DNA of 64,000 bases, from positions 346,372 to 410,371 of the forward strand of contig NZ_JAPVOT010000002.1 in the NCBI RefSeq assembly GCF_027257845.1, written 5' to 3'. The notes beneath the pieces are model-generated. The model made no database searches, was not told the DNA's origin, and worked only from the letters and a program-made list of their open reading frames with translations. Shown piece by piece: positions 27,229-36,341 of this stretch; position 1 is the stretch's first letter, and each line of letters starts with the position of its first letter. The position numbers and the translations under genes were made by a program. Source of the DNA: Alteromonas sp. BMJM2. Its GTDB lineage: Bacteria; Pseudomonadota; Gammaproteobacteria; Enterobacterales; Alteromonadaceae.

Positions 27229-27365
27229 AAACGATTAAGTTATTTTATCAAATATTCTTTCACATTTGTTCATCAAATAGTCTAGTACGTCTAGATAGTG
27301 ACGGACGAATCACATAAATTAGCTTGGTTTTAGGCTCTAATAGCAGTATTGACGCGAGACTCACT

Positions 27366-28634
27366 ATGTCCAATCAGGATCAAAATAGCAGAATTATAAG
27401 ATGGTTAACCTACCTGATGTTTATGATGTTCGCCATGACATCAGATTCGGTAGGGGAAATTATAAAGGAAGTGAAGGTGGCATTTTCTGTCACTAATGCA
27501 CAAGCAAGCCTTATGCACTCCCTTCCTATGTTGGGCATAGCGTTGTCAGGCCTATTTTTGGGCTTTTTAGCCGATAAAATAGGTAGAAAGCCGACTATTA
27601 TTATGGGCTTGGCTATCTTTGGTGTGGCGTGCTACAGCTTTTTAGTCGCTGACGACTTTTTACTTATTGTGAGTCTAATGAGTTTGTCGGGGGTGGCCGT
27701 AGGTGTATTTAAAACTGGCGCCCTTGCACTTATAGGCGATATTTCCTCATCCACAAAACAACATACTTCAACGATGAACGGCGCGGAAGCATTTTTTGGT
27801 GTTGGCGCAATAATAGGGCCGTTAATCGTCGCTTACTTAATCCATCAAGGCGTGGCGTGGCAGTGGCTTTATGTGATTGCAGGTGGTGTATGTACCGTAT
27901 TGATTGTGGGTGCGCTATTCGTAAAATATCCAAATTATACGCAAGAAAAAAGTGAGAGCGTTAAGCAGGTTTCAGTACTTCAAAGTTTAGCGCTTGTTAA
28001 AAACCCCTACGCCTTTGGTTTTTCAGTTGGCGCATTTTTGTACGTGGCTGCGGAAAGCGCGATATACGTATGGATGCCGAGCTATTTAGTGTGTGATGCC
28101 TCTACACTTCGAGCAACTTACGACTGCTATACAGAAGGTTTCAGTCAAACCTTAGCCATATACTCGGTAACGGCGTTTTTCATACTACGCGCAGCAGGTC
28201 GTTTTGTAGGTATTTGGATGATGTCCCGTTTCAATTGGGCACTCGTGCTAATGCTTTTCAGCGGCGGCATTGTGCTTTGCTTTGGTGCTGGTCTGATGGG
28301 GGGCAAGCAATTGGCACTTTATTTATTCCCGCTAACCGGTATTTTCATGTCGGTGATATATCCCACGTTTAATTCGAAAGGAATAAGCTGTTTTCCCAAA
28401 CATCAACATGGCAGTGTCGCAGGGGTTATTCTTTTCTTCACCGCTGCAGGTGCAGCAGCTGGACCATTCATCATGGGGTTAGTGAGTGATGCTAACGGTG
28501 GCGACGCTAAGTACGGGTTTATGGTTGCAACGGCATTTGCCGCTATTTTATTTATCGGCATGGTGTATAACTTTGTTAAAAACCCAACGCAAAAACGCCT
28601 AGCCGAAATTGAAGCGTCTGAATACAGCAATTAA
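27366..28634 (+). CDS. MFS transporter, putative sugar uptake
   Basis: 422 residues from ATG 27366, with about 12 predicted membrane segments. The MFS motif between helices 2 and 3 is GFLADKIGRKPTIIMG. An extracytoplasmic loop with two cysteines (about residues 230-250, LVCDAS and TYDCY) is unusual. Substrate is not evident from sequence; its divergent arrangement with amylosucrase suggests sucrose or another alpha-glucoside. It ends before a strong terminator. Confidence 0.8.
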   Translation: MSNQDQNSRIIRWLTYLMFMMFAMTSDSVGEIIKEVKVAFSVTNAQASLMHSLPMLGIALSGLFLGFLADKIGRKPTIIMGLAIFGVACYSFLVADDFLLIVSLMSLSGVAVGVFKTGALALIGDISSSTKQHTSTMNGAEAFFGVGAIIGPLIVAYLIHQGVAWQWLYVIAGGVCTVLIVGALFVKYPNYTQEKSESVKQVSVLQSLALVKNPYAFGFSVGAFLYVAAESAIYVWMPSYLVCDASTLRATYDCYTEGFSQTLAIYSVTAFFILRAAGRFVGIWMMSRFNWALVLMLFSGGIVLCFGAGLMGGKQLALYLFPLTGIFMSVIYPTFNSKGISCFPKHQHGSVAGVILFFTAAGAAAGPFIMGLVSDANGGDAKYGFMVATAFAAILFIGMVYNFVKNPTQKRLAEIEASEYSN

Positions 28635-28679
28635 CGCCGTAAGCTAGCGCTTCAACAAAACGACAACATGGATATTATG

Positions 28680-28723
28680 AAACACCCCCAGGCATTGGAC
28701 ATTCCAATAACTGGGGGTGTTTT
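28680..28723 (+). terminator. Terminator after MFS transporter
   Basis: AAACACCCCCAG and CTGGGGGTGTTTT arms with an inner ATTGGA/TCCAAT hairpin, forming one long stem that ends in a T tract. Confidence 0.85.
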
Positions 28724-28854
28724 CATTTGGGCCGTTTCTCTTTGCGCAGACACTTCACGTCACCCACGCGCTCTAGAGTCTTCATTTTATTGTATGTAGT
28801 TTCAATGTTGTTTATCCTCGGAACATCTCAATTATTGACGTATTTTTTTCACCT

Positions 28855-29667
28855 ATGGACGAACTCAAGCAAGCCCAAGCACTCTACGATACCCTAGTAG
28901 AATTTGCAGTAACCTACAGTTTCCAGATATTTGGCGCTCTGGTTATCTTTTTGGTGGGCTGGTGGTTAGCCGCAAAAATAGGTGATGTTGTCGAGCGCGT
29001 GATGATTAATAGAGATATTGATATCACGCTAAGTAGGTTTACAGGGGGCGCCAGTAAACTGGTTGTCCTGGGTATTGTTATCATTATTTCGCTAGGCAAT
29101 ATCGGAATAAGTGTTACGCCATTAATTGCGGCCATAGGTGCTGTGGGCCTTGGTGCTGGGCTAGCCATTCAAGGAATGCTTGCGAATTATGCGGCTGGCT
29201 TTACCATTATAATTACACGCCCCTTCGTTGTTGGCGATACTATTCGAGTACAGGGCGTTTCGGGTGTGGTAGACCAAGTAATGCTGCCTTATACCCTGCT
29301 CATAGATGAAGACAACGTCACTATTCAAATTCCTAACAAACTCATTGTGGGTGAGGTGCTGCACAACTCTGCAGATAATATGCTTATTGAACTGTCAGTT
29401 GGCGTAGCATACTCAAGTGACGTAGACCATGTACTTTCGGTAGTGACAGATGCAGTAAAGTCGGTGGACGGTGTTCCTTCAGACAAGACGCACTCTATTG
29501 GTATAGATAATTTCGGCGATAGCAGTATTAATATTGGGATACGGGTGTTAGCTCCCTCAACGCGCCATTTTGAAATTCGGTATGCGCTGAATAAAGCCGT
29601 GTTCGACGCCTTAAAACAGGCGGAGATAGAAATACCCTTTCCTCAACGTGAAGTTAAAATGCTATAG
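28855..29667 (+). CDS. Small-conductance mechanosensitive channel (MscS family)
   Basis: 270 residues. Three membrane segments (about 20-40, 60-80, 85-110) end in a Gly/Ala-rich pore helix, AAIGAVGLGAGLAIQGMLANYAAG. The beta domain follows (ITRPFVVGDTIRVQGVSGVV, IPNKLIVGEVLHN) and then an alpha/beta C-terminal domain ending IPFPQREV. It releases osmolytes on hypo-osmotic shock. Length equals that of the E. coli MscS class. Single gene with no partner. Confidence 0.92.
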   Translation: MDELKQAQALYDTLVEFAVTYSFQIFGALVIFLVGWWLAAKIGDVVERVMINRDIDITLSRFTGGASKLVVLGIVIIISLGNIGISVTPLIAAIGAVGLGAGLAIQGMLANYAAGFTIIITRPFVVGDTIRVQGVSGVVDQVMLPYTLLIDEDNVTIQIPNKLIVGEVLHNSADNMLIELSVGVAYSSDVDHVLSVVTDAVKSVDGVPSDKTHSIGIDNFGDSSINIGIRVLAPSTRHFEIRYALNKAVFDALKQAEIEIPFPQREVKML

Positions 29668-29726
29668 CTTGTTTGGCTTATTAACCTTAAGAAAGTGGTG
29701 TTCTTTTGATTAAAACAGCACGGCTC

Positions 29727-29840
29727 AGGACAACATTGTTCAGAACTGCATTGTTTATGCCAGCTCAAAACACAATTGCTCAGGGCCGTATTGTTAGGAC
29801 TTAACTGTTTAGGACATCACTGTTTAGGACATCACTGTTT
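29727..29840. repeat. 15-bp tandem array, about six to seven units
   Basis: AGGACTTAACTGTTT, AGGACATCACTGTTT and AGGACATCACTGTTT are contiguous at 29796-29840. Degenerate earlier units are at 29727-29756 (AGGACAACATTGTTC, AGAACTGCATTGTTT) and 29782-29795. The last unit supplies part of the stop codon of the convergent VOC gene. Confidence 0.85.
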
Positions 29841-30228
29841 AGAGTGCGACCTCATAGAGTTCCAAAGGCAAGCCGTCAGGGTCTCGGAAGAAGGTAAAGC
29901 GCTTGTCTGTATATTCATCTACGCGAATGGGCTCACATTCTACGCCTTTGTCCGTTAGTTTTCGGATGGCTGCATCTAGGTCATCTACTTTAAATGCGAG
30001 GTGCCTTAACCCTTGCGCTTCAGGCCTAGATGGTCGAGTTGGAGCACTCGGAAACGAGAACAATTCAATTTGACTGCCGTCGGCAAGTGCAAGATCACAT
30101 TTGTAGGAGTCTCGGGCCTCGCGATAATTTTCCGCTATAACGCTAAACCCTAATATCTCGGTATAAAAATGTTTTGAAAGCAGGTAGTCACTACAAATAA
30201 TAGCAACGTGATGAAACCCGTTTAGCAT
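29839..30228 (-). CDS. gloA2: VOC family protein, YaeR/GloA2-like
   Basis: 129 residues of the vicinal oxygen chelate (glyoxalase I) fold. FHHVAIICSDYLLSKHFYTEILGF, YREARDSYKCDLALADGSQIELFSFP, RPEAQGLRHLAFKVDD, KRFTFFRDPDGLPLELYE give an almost residue-by-residue match to E. coli YaeR. Metal ligands are probably the N-terminal His and the final Glu. Substrate unknown. Its stop codon overlaps the end of a 15-bp tandem array. Confidence 0.88.
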   Translation of the reverse strand: MLNGFHHVAIICSDYLLSKHFYTEILGFSVIAENYREARDSYKCDLALADGSQIELFSFPSAPTRPSRPEAQGLRHLAFKVDDLDAAIRKLTDKGVECEPIRVDEYTDKRFTFFRDPDGLPLELYEVAL

Positions 30229-30310
30229 GTCGAACCCCTTTGCGTGATAAACGCAGCAAGTCTGTGATTAAATGCAGCGGCAAAGGTAGTAATGCCGCTG
30301 AAGCAAAATG

Positions 30311-31297
30311 TTATGGAACTTCTTGGCCGCGGGCGGTCTCTAGAAGGGCATACCAATGCTCTCTAGATAGCGTTAAGTTATCCGCTTCTTTACACGCTGA
30401 TAGCCTTGCAAGATTGGTCGTGCCAAGTACAGGCTGTATGTTAGCGGGGTGTCTCATAAGCCAGCTCAATACAATAGCTTCTGGTGTGGTTTGATACTCA
30501 CTCGCTAATTGTTTGACTAACTCTGCGGTGTTCTTGTCAGTGTCACTATTCATAGTGGCACCGGTGTAGCGACCCTGAGCAATACTTCCCCATGCTTGCA
30601 GTTGAATATTGTTTAGCATGCAGTGTTCAACTGTACCCGATGCATAGCCAACGTGGCGATTGGCAGTGCTATTGGTGGTTATGCCGTCCTCTATCCACTC
30701 TCTAAAGCCTAAACTCATTTCAAGCTGATTGGCTACGATAGGCGTTGATAGCGCAGATTGTAAGTAAGCAATTTGGTGTCCGTTCATATTAGACACGCCA
30801 ATGTGTTTAATCTTACCTTGCTGTTGAAGTGATGCCACACATTTAGCCACCTCATCAAGCTCCATAAGTGGGTCTGGTCGGTGAAGAAGAAGCACATCAA
30901 TTTGCTCGATATGTAGACGGGACAGAATCCCCTCCACCGATGAGCTTATCCATTTCGCCGAGAAGTCGTAGCGCTTAGGGCCTAAATCGTCTTCAAAACG
31001 GATGGCGCACTTTGATTGGATAATCATCTTTTCCCGTAACGTGGGCGATGTTTTTAGCGCCTCACCGAAGGCTTGCTCTGCTTTTCCAAATGTATAGATG
31101 TCTGCGTGATCAAATACGTTGATGTCTAGCTCTAACGCTTTATTGATAATGGCATGTGTTTCGTTTATATGGTCTGACGTTACTGGGTTATTGTTCCAGC
31201 CACCGCCTAGGCCCATACAGCCGTATACGAGTCTGCTGGCAGATGGGAAGTGTGCTTGCATGCCCTTATTAGCATGCTTATTTAAATCAGTACTCAA
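30311..31297 (-). CDS. Aldo/keto reductase, YdhF-like
   Basis: About 328 residues from a TTG at 31297 preceded by AAGGAAA; another TTG at 31312 and an ATG about 17 codons in are possible starts. The AKR tetrad region shows FDHADIYTFGKAEQAFGEAL (catalytic Tyr), IIQSKCAIRF (Lys) and VLLLHRPDPLM (His), with KIKHIGVSNMN and IVANQLEMSLG further on. The family reduces aldehydes and ketones with NADPH; substrate unknown. A 15-bp tandem array lies directly upstream. Confidence 0.88.
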   Translation of the reverse strand: MSTDLNKHANKGMQAHFPSASRLVYGCMGLGGGWNNNPVTSDHINETHAIINKALELDINVFDHADIYTFGKAEQAFGEALKTSPTLREKMIIQSKCAIRFEDDLGPKRYDFSAKWISSSVEGILSRLHIEQIDVLLLHRPDPLMELDEVAKCVASLQQQGKIKHIGVSNMNGHQIAYLQSALSTPIVANQLEMSLGFREWIEDGITTNSTANRHVGYASGTVEHCMLNNIQLQAWGSIAQGRYTGATMNSDTDKNTAELVKQLASEYQTTPEAIVLSWLMRHPANIQPVLGTTNLARLSACKEADNLTLSREHWYALLETARGQEVP

Positions 31298-31344
31298 ATC
31301 GTTTCCTTTCAAAAGTGCGTTCTCAAAAATATGCTTTTTAACTC

Positions 31345-31404
31345 TGTCTTCAAAAAATGTGTCTTCAAAAAATGTGTCTTTAAAAAGTGTTCTTCAAAAA
31401 AGCT
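31345..31404. repeat. 15-bp tandem array, four copies
   Basis: TGTCTTCAAAAAATG twice exactly (31345-31374), then TGTCTTTAAAAAGTG and TTCTTCAAAAAAGCTG. Weaker related units (TTTCAAAAGTGCG, TTCTCAAAAATATGC) precede it from about 31306. It sits in the divergent spacer between the aldo/keto reductase and lipocalin genes. Confidence 0.9.
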
Positions 31405-31533
31405 GTGACGTATAGACTGTGTCGCGTCGGTTACAATATCGCTGTTGCAGGCCTTTTAACAGCGACGTATCAATAAATAAAGTGACGGCATTAACGCCAA
31501 TGCTATGAATACGTATGAAATCAGGAAATTAGT

Positions 31534-32070
31534 ATGCGCTTTCTACAAAAATTAACACTTATTACCTTTCTTTGTGTGCTGTTATCGAGCTGCACAAGCG
31601 TGCCCGATGGCGTGAAGCCCATCACCGATTTTAATCTCAACAAGTACCTTGGGCAGTGGTATGAGCTTGCCCGTTATGATCACAGTTTCGAAGAAGGGCT
31701 TTCCCGTGTTACAGCTACTTACTCTATGAGAGATGATGATGGCGTCAAGGTTATCAACCGCGGGTACTCTGAAGAAGCTGGTGAATGGGAGGAGGCCGAA
31801 GGAATCGCGTACTTTGTGGGTGAGCCCACCACCGCGCACCTTAAAGTGTCATTCTTTGGGCCATTTTACGCAAGCTACATAGTGATGAAGCTAGATAAGG
31901 AAAATTATCAATACGCATTAGTAACCGGCCCAGATAGAGAGTATTTATGGTTGCTAGCGAGAACGAAAACATTGCCAGATGCCACTATCGCAGAACTAAT
32001 GACGTTTGCTGAAAATGCGGGCTACGACACCGACAAACTGATATGGGTAGATCAAAACACAGCACTTTAG
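31534..32070 (+). CDS. blc: Bacterial lipocalin (Blc) lipoprotein
   Basis: 178 residues. A lipoprotein signal ends in LLSSC (Cys20), so it is probably anchored in the outer membrane. The lipocalin signature is YLGQWYELARYDHSFEEGL, followed by VTATYSMRDD, VKVINRG and the C-terminal YLWLLARTKTLPD. Blc binds lysophospholipids or fatty acids. Expression as a single gene with a ribosome site (AGGAAATTAGT) before ATG. Confidence 0.92.
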   Translation: MRFLQKLTLITFLCVLLSSCTSVPDGVKPITDFNLNKYLGQWYELARYDHSFEEGLSRVTATYSMRDDDGVKVINRGYSEEAGEWEEAEGIAYFVGEPTTAHLKVSFFGPFYASYIVMKLDKENYQYALVTGPDREYLWLLARTKTLPDATIAELMTFAENAGYDTDKLIWVDQNTAL

Positions 32071-32184
32071 ATGATAACTTTAGAAAATAACTCTAAACGG
32101 ACCTGTTGAAGTTCACCTTGAGAAGGCGTGTTGATGAGCAATTTATGCTATTATTGCACACAGTTTATTTTTGAGATGTAAATT

Positions 32185-32742
32185 GTGCTTCAAGACGCCG
32201 TTATAACCAGAGCTGATAATGCTTGCGAACTATGTAAATCCACCTCTGATACTGAGGTTTACATGGTACCTGAATCACCCGACGACACCGCAGGGTGCGC
32301 TATTTTAACCTGTGATACTTGCCGTGCTCAGTTAGAGGGTGAAGCAGAGCTTAACCCCGTGCACTGGCGCTGCCTTAACGATGCTATGTGGTCGACAACG
32401 CTTGCGGTGCAGGTGGTTGCCTATAGATTGTTGTCTCGATTGAGCACCGAAGCGTGGGCGCAAGATGCGCTAGATATGATGTATCTCGATGACGATGCTA
32501 AGACCTGGGCCGAAGCTGGCCTTATAGAGCGGGAGGCTACATTAGATAGTAATGGCACTGCGCTTGAAACCGGCGATAACGTACATCTTGTTAAAGACCT
32601 AAACGTTAAAGGCGCTGGGTTTACTGCGAAGCGGGGTACACCGGTAAGGGGGATTAGCCTTTGTGATAACCCGTTACATATTGAAGGCAAGGTCAACGGC
32701 ACCCGCATCGTTATTATTGCGGCATACACGAAAAAGTCATAG
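32185..32742 (+). CDS. PhnA-domain protein
   Basis: 185 residues starting at GTG with a weak ribosome site. An N-terminal zinc-ribbon (CELCKS ... CDTCRAQ) is followed by a helical part and the C-terminal PhnA/YjdM beta domain (SNGTALETGDNVHLVKDLNVKGAGFTAKRGTPV). The family was linked to alkylphosphonate use by name only; its role is unclear. A 14-bp tandem repeat follows the gene. Confidence 0.85.
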   Translation: MLQDAVITRADNACELCKSTSDTEVYMVPESPDDTAGCAILTCDTCRAQLEGEAELNPVHWRCLNDAMWSTTLAVQVVAYRLLSRLSTEAWAQDALDMMYLDDDAKTWAEAGLIEREATLDSNGTALETGDNVHLVKDLNVKGAGFTAKRGTPVRGISLCDNPLHIEGKVNGTRIVIIAAYTKKS

Positions 32743-32777
32743 ATAATATATTTTTACTACTGGCGTAAAGCACGCTA

Positions 32778-32819
32778 GAGCGCTTATGACTGTGCACTTA
32801 TGTCCGAGCACTTAGTATG
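32778..32819. repeat. 14-bp degenerate tandem repeat, three copies
   Basis: GAGCGCTTATGACT, GTGCACTTATGTCC and GAGCACTTAGTATG in direct succession between the PhnA-domain gene and pyrC, with a partial fourth (GAGCTATGAGGGCT). Confidence 0.7.
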
Positions 32820-32931
32820 AGCTATGAGGGCTGAGGGTTTTATGACATGAAAACCCCAGTGCATAGAAAATTTAAGAACGCAGCAAATTGTAGTAATCCG
32901 AAAACCCTGAAAAGTAATGAGAGAATTAGGC

Positions 32932-33981
32932 ATGCAAACGTTAACCATCACGACTCCTGACGATTGGCATCTTCACTTCCGTGACAATGAGATGCTAGCT
33001 GAAACTGTTCCTGCTACGGCACGATGTTTTCAGCGCGCCATTGTAATGCCTAATTTAGTGCCTCCAGTGGTTAATGCTGCAATGGCGATGGACTATAAAG
33101 CGCGTATTGAAGCAGCACGTCCTGTTGGCAGTAGCTTTGAACCTCTAATGACACTGTTTCTTACCAACGAAACATCGGTACAAGATATTGTCGATGCGAA
33201 AAAAGCAGGGGTAACAGCTTGTAAGCTTTATCCCGCTGGTGCCACCACTAACTCCGATGCTGCAGTGAAAGGTATTAAAGCCTTGTATCCCGTATTTGAA
33301 TCCATGCAGGAGCAGGGTTTACTGCTACTTATTCACGGAGAAGTGACAGAAAATCACATTGATATTTTTGACCGTGAAAAGGTGTTTATCGATACCCATT
33401 TAACTCAAATTACCGCTGCTTTCCCTGAGTTGAAAGTGGTGTTTGAACATATCACTACAGCAGACGCTGCAGAGTTTGTGGCGCAGTCCAATGAATTTGT
33501 GGCCGCGACTATTACGCCTCAGCATTTATTGCTTAACCGCAACGATTTACTAGTAGGCGGTGTGCGTCCACATAATTATTGCTTACCAGTATTAAAGCGA
33601 AATACCCACCAGAAAGCGCTAAGAGACATGGTAGCCAGCGGGAACAAGAAGTTTTTCCTAGGCACCGATTCAGCGCCTCATGCCAAACACAAAAAAGAAA
33701 ATGCGTGTGGTTGTGCAGGGTGTTACAGCGCATGGTCTGCCATAGAGCTATATGCTGAAGTGTTCGAGCAGCTAGGAGCGCTAGACAAGCTTGAAGGCTT
33801 TGCCAGCCACTATGGTGCAGACTTTTATGGTTTGCCTCGCAACACAACAACGATGACCTTAGTGAAAGAAAATTGGGATGTACCTGAGCAAGTAACCTTA
33901 GCTGATGGCACTGACATGGTACCGTTTTACGCGGGCCAAACACTGCAGTGGAAGCTTAAATCAGCTTTCCAGTCGGCATAG
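32932..33981 (+). CDS. pyrC: Dihydroorotase
   Basis: 349 residues from ATG 32932; an ATG five codons upstream is also in frame but the family starts at [13 protein letters not shown]. The metal site is shown by DDWHLHFRD, the carbamylated lysine in [27 protein letters not shown] and the final [13 protein letters not shown]. It closes carbamoyl aspartate to dihydroorotate in pyrimidine synthesis. Length and motifs match class II dihydroorotase of gammaproteobacteria. Apparently monocistronic. Confidence 0.95.
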   Translation: MQTLTITTPDDWHLHFRDNEMLAETVPATARCFQRAIVMPNLVPPVVNAAMAMDYKARIEAARPVGSSFEPLMTLFLTNETSVQDIVDAKKAGVTACKLYPAGATTNSDAAVKGIKALYPVFESMQEQGLLLLIHGEVTENHIDIFDREKVFIDTHLTQITAAFPELKVVFEHITTADAAEFVAQSNEFVAATITPQHLLLNRNDLLVGGVRPHNYCLPVLKRNTHQKALRDMVASGNKKFFLGTDSAPHAKHKKENACGCAGCYSAWSAIELYAEVFEQLGALDKLEGFASHYGADFYGLPRNTTTMTLVKENWDVPEQVTLADGTDMVPFYAGQTLQWKLKSAFQSA

Positions 33982-34259
33982 CATTTAACGCAATATTTGC
34001 GCTATAGCGACAATTTCTTTTTATACTTGAACACGCGACCTTGGTAACAGTAATAGTACTGACTGTTTAAGAAACAGTGGTAGTAGCAGTTATAAAAGCT
34101 GTCATGAAGATGGTTTTTGAAAAACCGCTCGCGTGTTTTTAAATTATCATGAGCCTTTCGTTTTTTTCTCCTAATTGCCGCTAATGGTCAGTAAGACTGC
34201 CACTAGCGAGTGGTAAAAACGTTAAAGAAGGCCTTTGAATTTCCCCATTGGATAGAATA

Positions 34260-35639
34260 ATGACAGTTGAAACAATAAAAGACCTTGATATAAACCCCGC
34301 AGTTGTAAAAGCGCTAGACGCTCAAGGCATTCACCAACTGTCGCCTATTCAAGCGCAGTCTTTACCTAGTGCCTTACAAGGCAGGGATATTATTGGCCAA
34401 GCGCAAACGGGCAGTGGCAAAACCCTGTGTTTTGTTATTCCTGTGCTGGAAAACATTGATGTTAATGACTTTACTACTCAAGCATTAGTCTTATGCCCAA
34501 CGCGAGAGTTAGCAGATCAGGTCGCAGAGCAGTTTAGGCAGGCGGCTAAGCAAATTGGTAACGTGAAAGTGACAACCCTATGTGGCGGTAAACCCATGGG
34601 GCCGCAAATTCAGTCCCTCAAACACAGTCCACACATTATCGTGGGTACGCCAGGGCGGATTATGGATCACGTAGAAAAACGTCGAATTACACTAAAAAAT
34701 GTGCGTTTTCGTGTACTTGATGAAGCTGACAGAATGTTGGACATGGGCTTTGAAGATGACTTGCGCATTATTTTCTCTCCTATGTCATCAAAGGTACAGA
34801 CACTGTTGTTTTCTGCCACCTTTACTGAACAAATTGAGCGTGTAGCTAATCAGTACTTACGAGACCCTGTGTCGTGCAAAGTGGAATCTCAAGACAATAA
34901 ACCAGCGATTACGCAGCTTGGTTACAACGTGCTAGAGCACACACGGGTTCAAGCCCTAAAAGCCGTGCTGACTCATTACCAACCTAAAAATGCCATTGTG
35001 TTTTGTAATCGCAAGGTTCAGGTGGCTGAGGTGGTAGAGGAGCTTGTAGAAGAGGGTTTCAGTGCAGCAGGCCTAAAAGGTGATATGGAACAGCATGAAC
35101 GCACCGCTGTACTTATGCAGTTCGCCAGTGATTCACTGCAGGTTTTAGTTGCTACCGATGTGGCTGCCAGAGGACTGGATATTGATGATATCGCGTGTGT
35201 CATTAACTACACCGTAAGTGAAGAGCCAGAAGTGCATATTCACAGAATTGGCCGTACTGCACGTGCGGGCGCAGAAGGAATGGCCATTACGCTAATTAGC
35301 GATGATGAAGAGAACTCGCTACGAAAAATTGAGGTACTGCAGCAAGAAGACATCCCGCTTAAAGGCGCGCAGAGCCTTCGTTTTCATAAAAACAAAATTA
35401 CCCAGCCAGAGTTTACTTGCCTGTCACTTAGCGCGGGTAAGAAACAAAAGCTTCGCCCTGGCGACCTCCTTGGTGCATTAACCAAAGATGCAGGTATTCC
35501 AGGTGATGATATAGGTAAAATTGCGGTACAAAATAGCGCAAGTTTTATCGCAGTGAAGCAGCGCAGCGTGAAGCGTGCAATGACCCAATTTCGCGAAGGC
35601 AAAATAAAGGGCAAGCGCATTAGAGCTAAAAAACTGTAG
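34260..35639 (+). CDS. dbpA: ATP-dependent RNA helicase DbpA
   Basis: 459 residues from ATG 34260 (a TTG four codons earlier is less likely). DEAD-box motifs in order: GIHQLSPIQAQ (Q motif), AQTGSGKT (about 48-55), PTRELA, TPGRIMD, DEAD (about 154-157), FSATF, ARGLDID and HRIGRTAR. The C-terminal RNA-binding domain (SAGKKQKLRPGDLLGALTKDAGIPGDDIGKI) is the DbpA-specific RRM-like domain that recognises 23S rRNA hairpin 92. It acts in 50S subunit assembly. A 15-bp tandem array follows the stop codon. Confidence 0.95.
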   Translation: MTVETIKDLDINPAVVKALDAQGIHQLSPIQAQSLPSALQGRDIIGQAQTGSGKTLCFVIPVLENIDVNDFTTQALVLCPTRELADQVAEQFRQAAKQIGNVKVTTLCGGKPMGPQIQSLKHSPHIIVGTPGRIMDHVEKRRITLKNVRFRVLDEADRMLDMGFEDDLRIIFSPMSSKVQTLLFSATFTEQIERVANQYLRDPVSCKVESQDNKPAITQLGYNVLEHTRVQALKAVLTHYQPKNAIVFCNRKVQVAEVVEELVEEGFSAAGLKGDMEQHERTAVLMQFASDSLQVLVATDVAARGLDIDDIACVINYTVSEEPEVHIHRIGRTARAGAEGMAITLISDDEENSLRKIEVLQQEDIPLKGAQSLRFHKNKITQPEFTCLSLSAGKKQKLRPGDLLGALTKDAGIPGDDIGKIAVQNSASFIAVKQRSVKRAMTQFREGKIKGKRIRAKKL

Positions 35640-35651
35640 CAAGTCATAGGT

Positions 35652-35710
35652 GTTATCAAAAAAACCGTTATCAAAAAAACCGTTATCAAAAAAAAGTTAT
35701 CAAAAAAATC
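35652..35710. repeat. 15-bp A-rich tandem array downstream of dbpA
   Basis: GTTATCAAAAAAACC twice exactly (35652-35681), then GTTATCAAAAAAAA and GTTATCAAAAAAATC, with a decayed fifth unit GCTATCTAAG. It begins 12 bp after the dbpA stop and fills most of the spacer to the next gene. Confidence 0.92.
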
Positions 35711-35751
35711 GCTATCTAAGAATTTAAAATAAACGCTTACAGGTACTGACC

Positions 35752-36180
35752 ATGGCAGCAGAAAAAGACTTGAGAGTGCTATTGAGTAACCTATCTCCGG
35801 TTGTTAGCGCAGATGAGTTTATCTTCGTTTCGTTGAGTGAACAAGAATCTGAAGATGACAAACATCGTGTGTTATTGACCAAGGCAAAAGGCATATTCAA
35901 AGAAGCTGAGGGCGTAACCTTTATCTTAGCGTGCCAGCTGGCAACGCAGCATGGACTCACAGGTGAAGGGCCATTTAAGTGTATAACTTGTGAAGTACAT
36001 TCAAGTCTCGACGCTGTAGGCATGACGGCAGCGATGAGTACGGCGTTGGGCCGCGCTGGGATAAGTGCCAATGTGGTTGCCGCTTATCATCATGACCATA
36101 TTTTTGTGCAGTCTGATAAAGCATTTCACGCCGTTGAAGTGCTGAAGGGGCTATCGGCTGACCAGTCTGTAGATGGCTGA
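35752..36180 (+). CDS. ACT domain-containing protein (COG3602 type)
   Basis: 142 residues with duplicated ACT-like folds: FIFVSLSEQE and VTFILACQLATQHGL in the first half, then FKCITCEVHSSLDAVGMTAAMSTALGRAGISANVVAAYHHDHIFVQ, the most conserved block of the family. ACT domains usually bind amino acids; no catalytic domain is present. It may be co-transcribed with dbpA and ends at a strong bidirectional terminator. Confidence 0.85.
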   Translation: MAAEKDLRVLLSNLSPVVSADEFIFVSLSEQESEDDKHRVLLTKAKGIFKEAEGVTFILACQLATQHGLTGEGPFKCITCEVHSSLDAVGMTAAMSTALGRAGISANVVAAYHHDHIFVQSDKAFHAVEVLKGLSADQSVDG

Positions 36181-36268
36181 TTGCTTCAGCTCGCTTTCTG
36201 CTACACATAACTAAAGTAAGCGAAAACAAAAGCAAGTCAAAATCAAAGCCAGTCAAAAAAATAGGGAA

Positions 36269-36302
36269 AAAAGGGGCGCCTGTGAAGACAGGCGCCCCTT
36301 TT
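36269..36302. terminator. Strong bidirectional terminator
   Basis: AAAAGGGGCGCCTGT, GAAG, ACAGGCGCCCCTTTT: perfect 15-bp arms with a tetraloop, between convergent genes. A small imperfect direct repeat (AAAGCAAGTCAAAATC, AAAGCCAGTCAAAAAA) precedes it. Confidence 0.93.
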
Positions 36303-36341
36303 AATTGGTAGGCAATTATCTTATGCGGACTGGTATAATTC

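Noticed and set aside
29727..29840. Possible CRISPR array
   Set aside because: Units are 15 bp and directly adjacent with no unique spacers, and no cas gene is near; this is a simple tandem repeat.
32185..32742. Phosphonoacetate hydrolase
   Set aside because: The PhnA name is shared by two unrelated families; this protein has the zinc-ribbon/YjdM fold, not the alkaline-phosphatase-like hydrolase.
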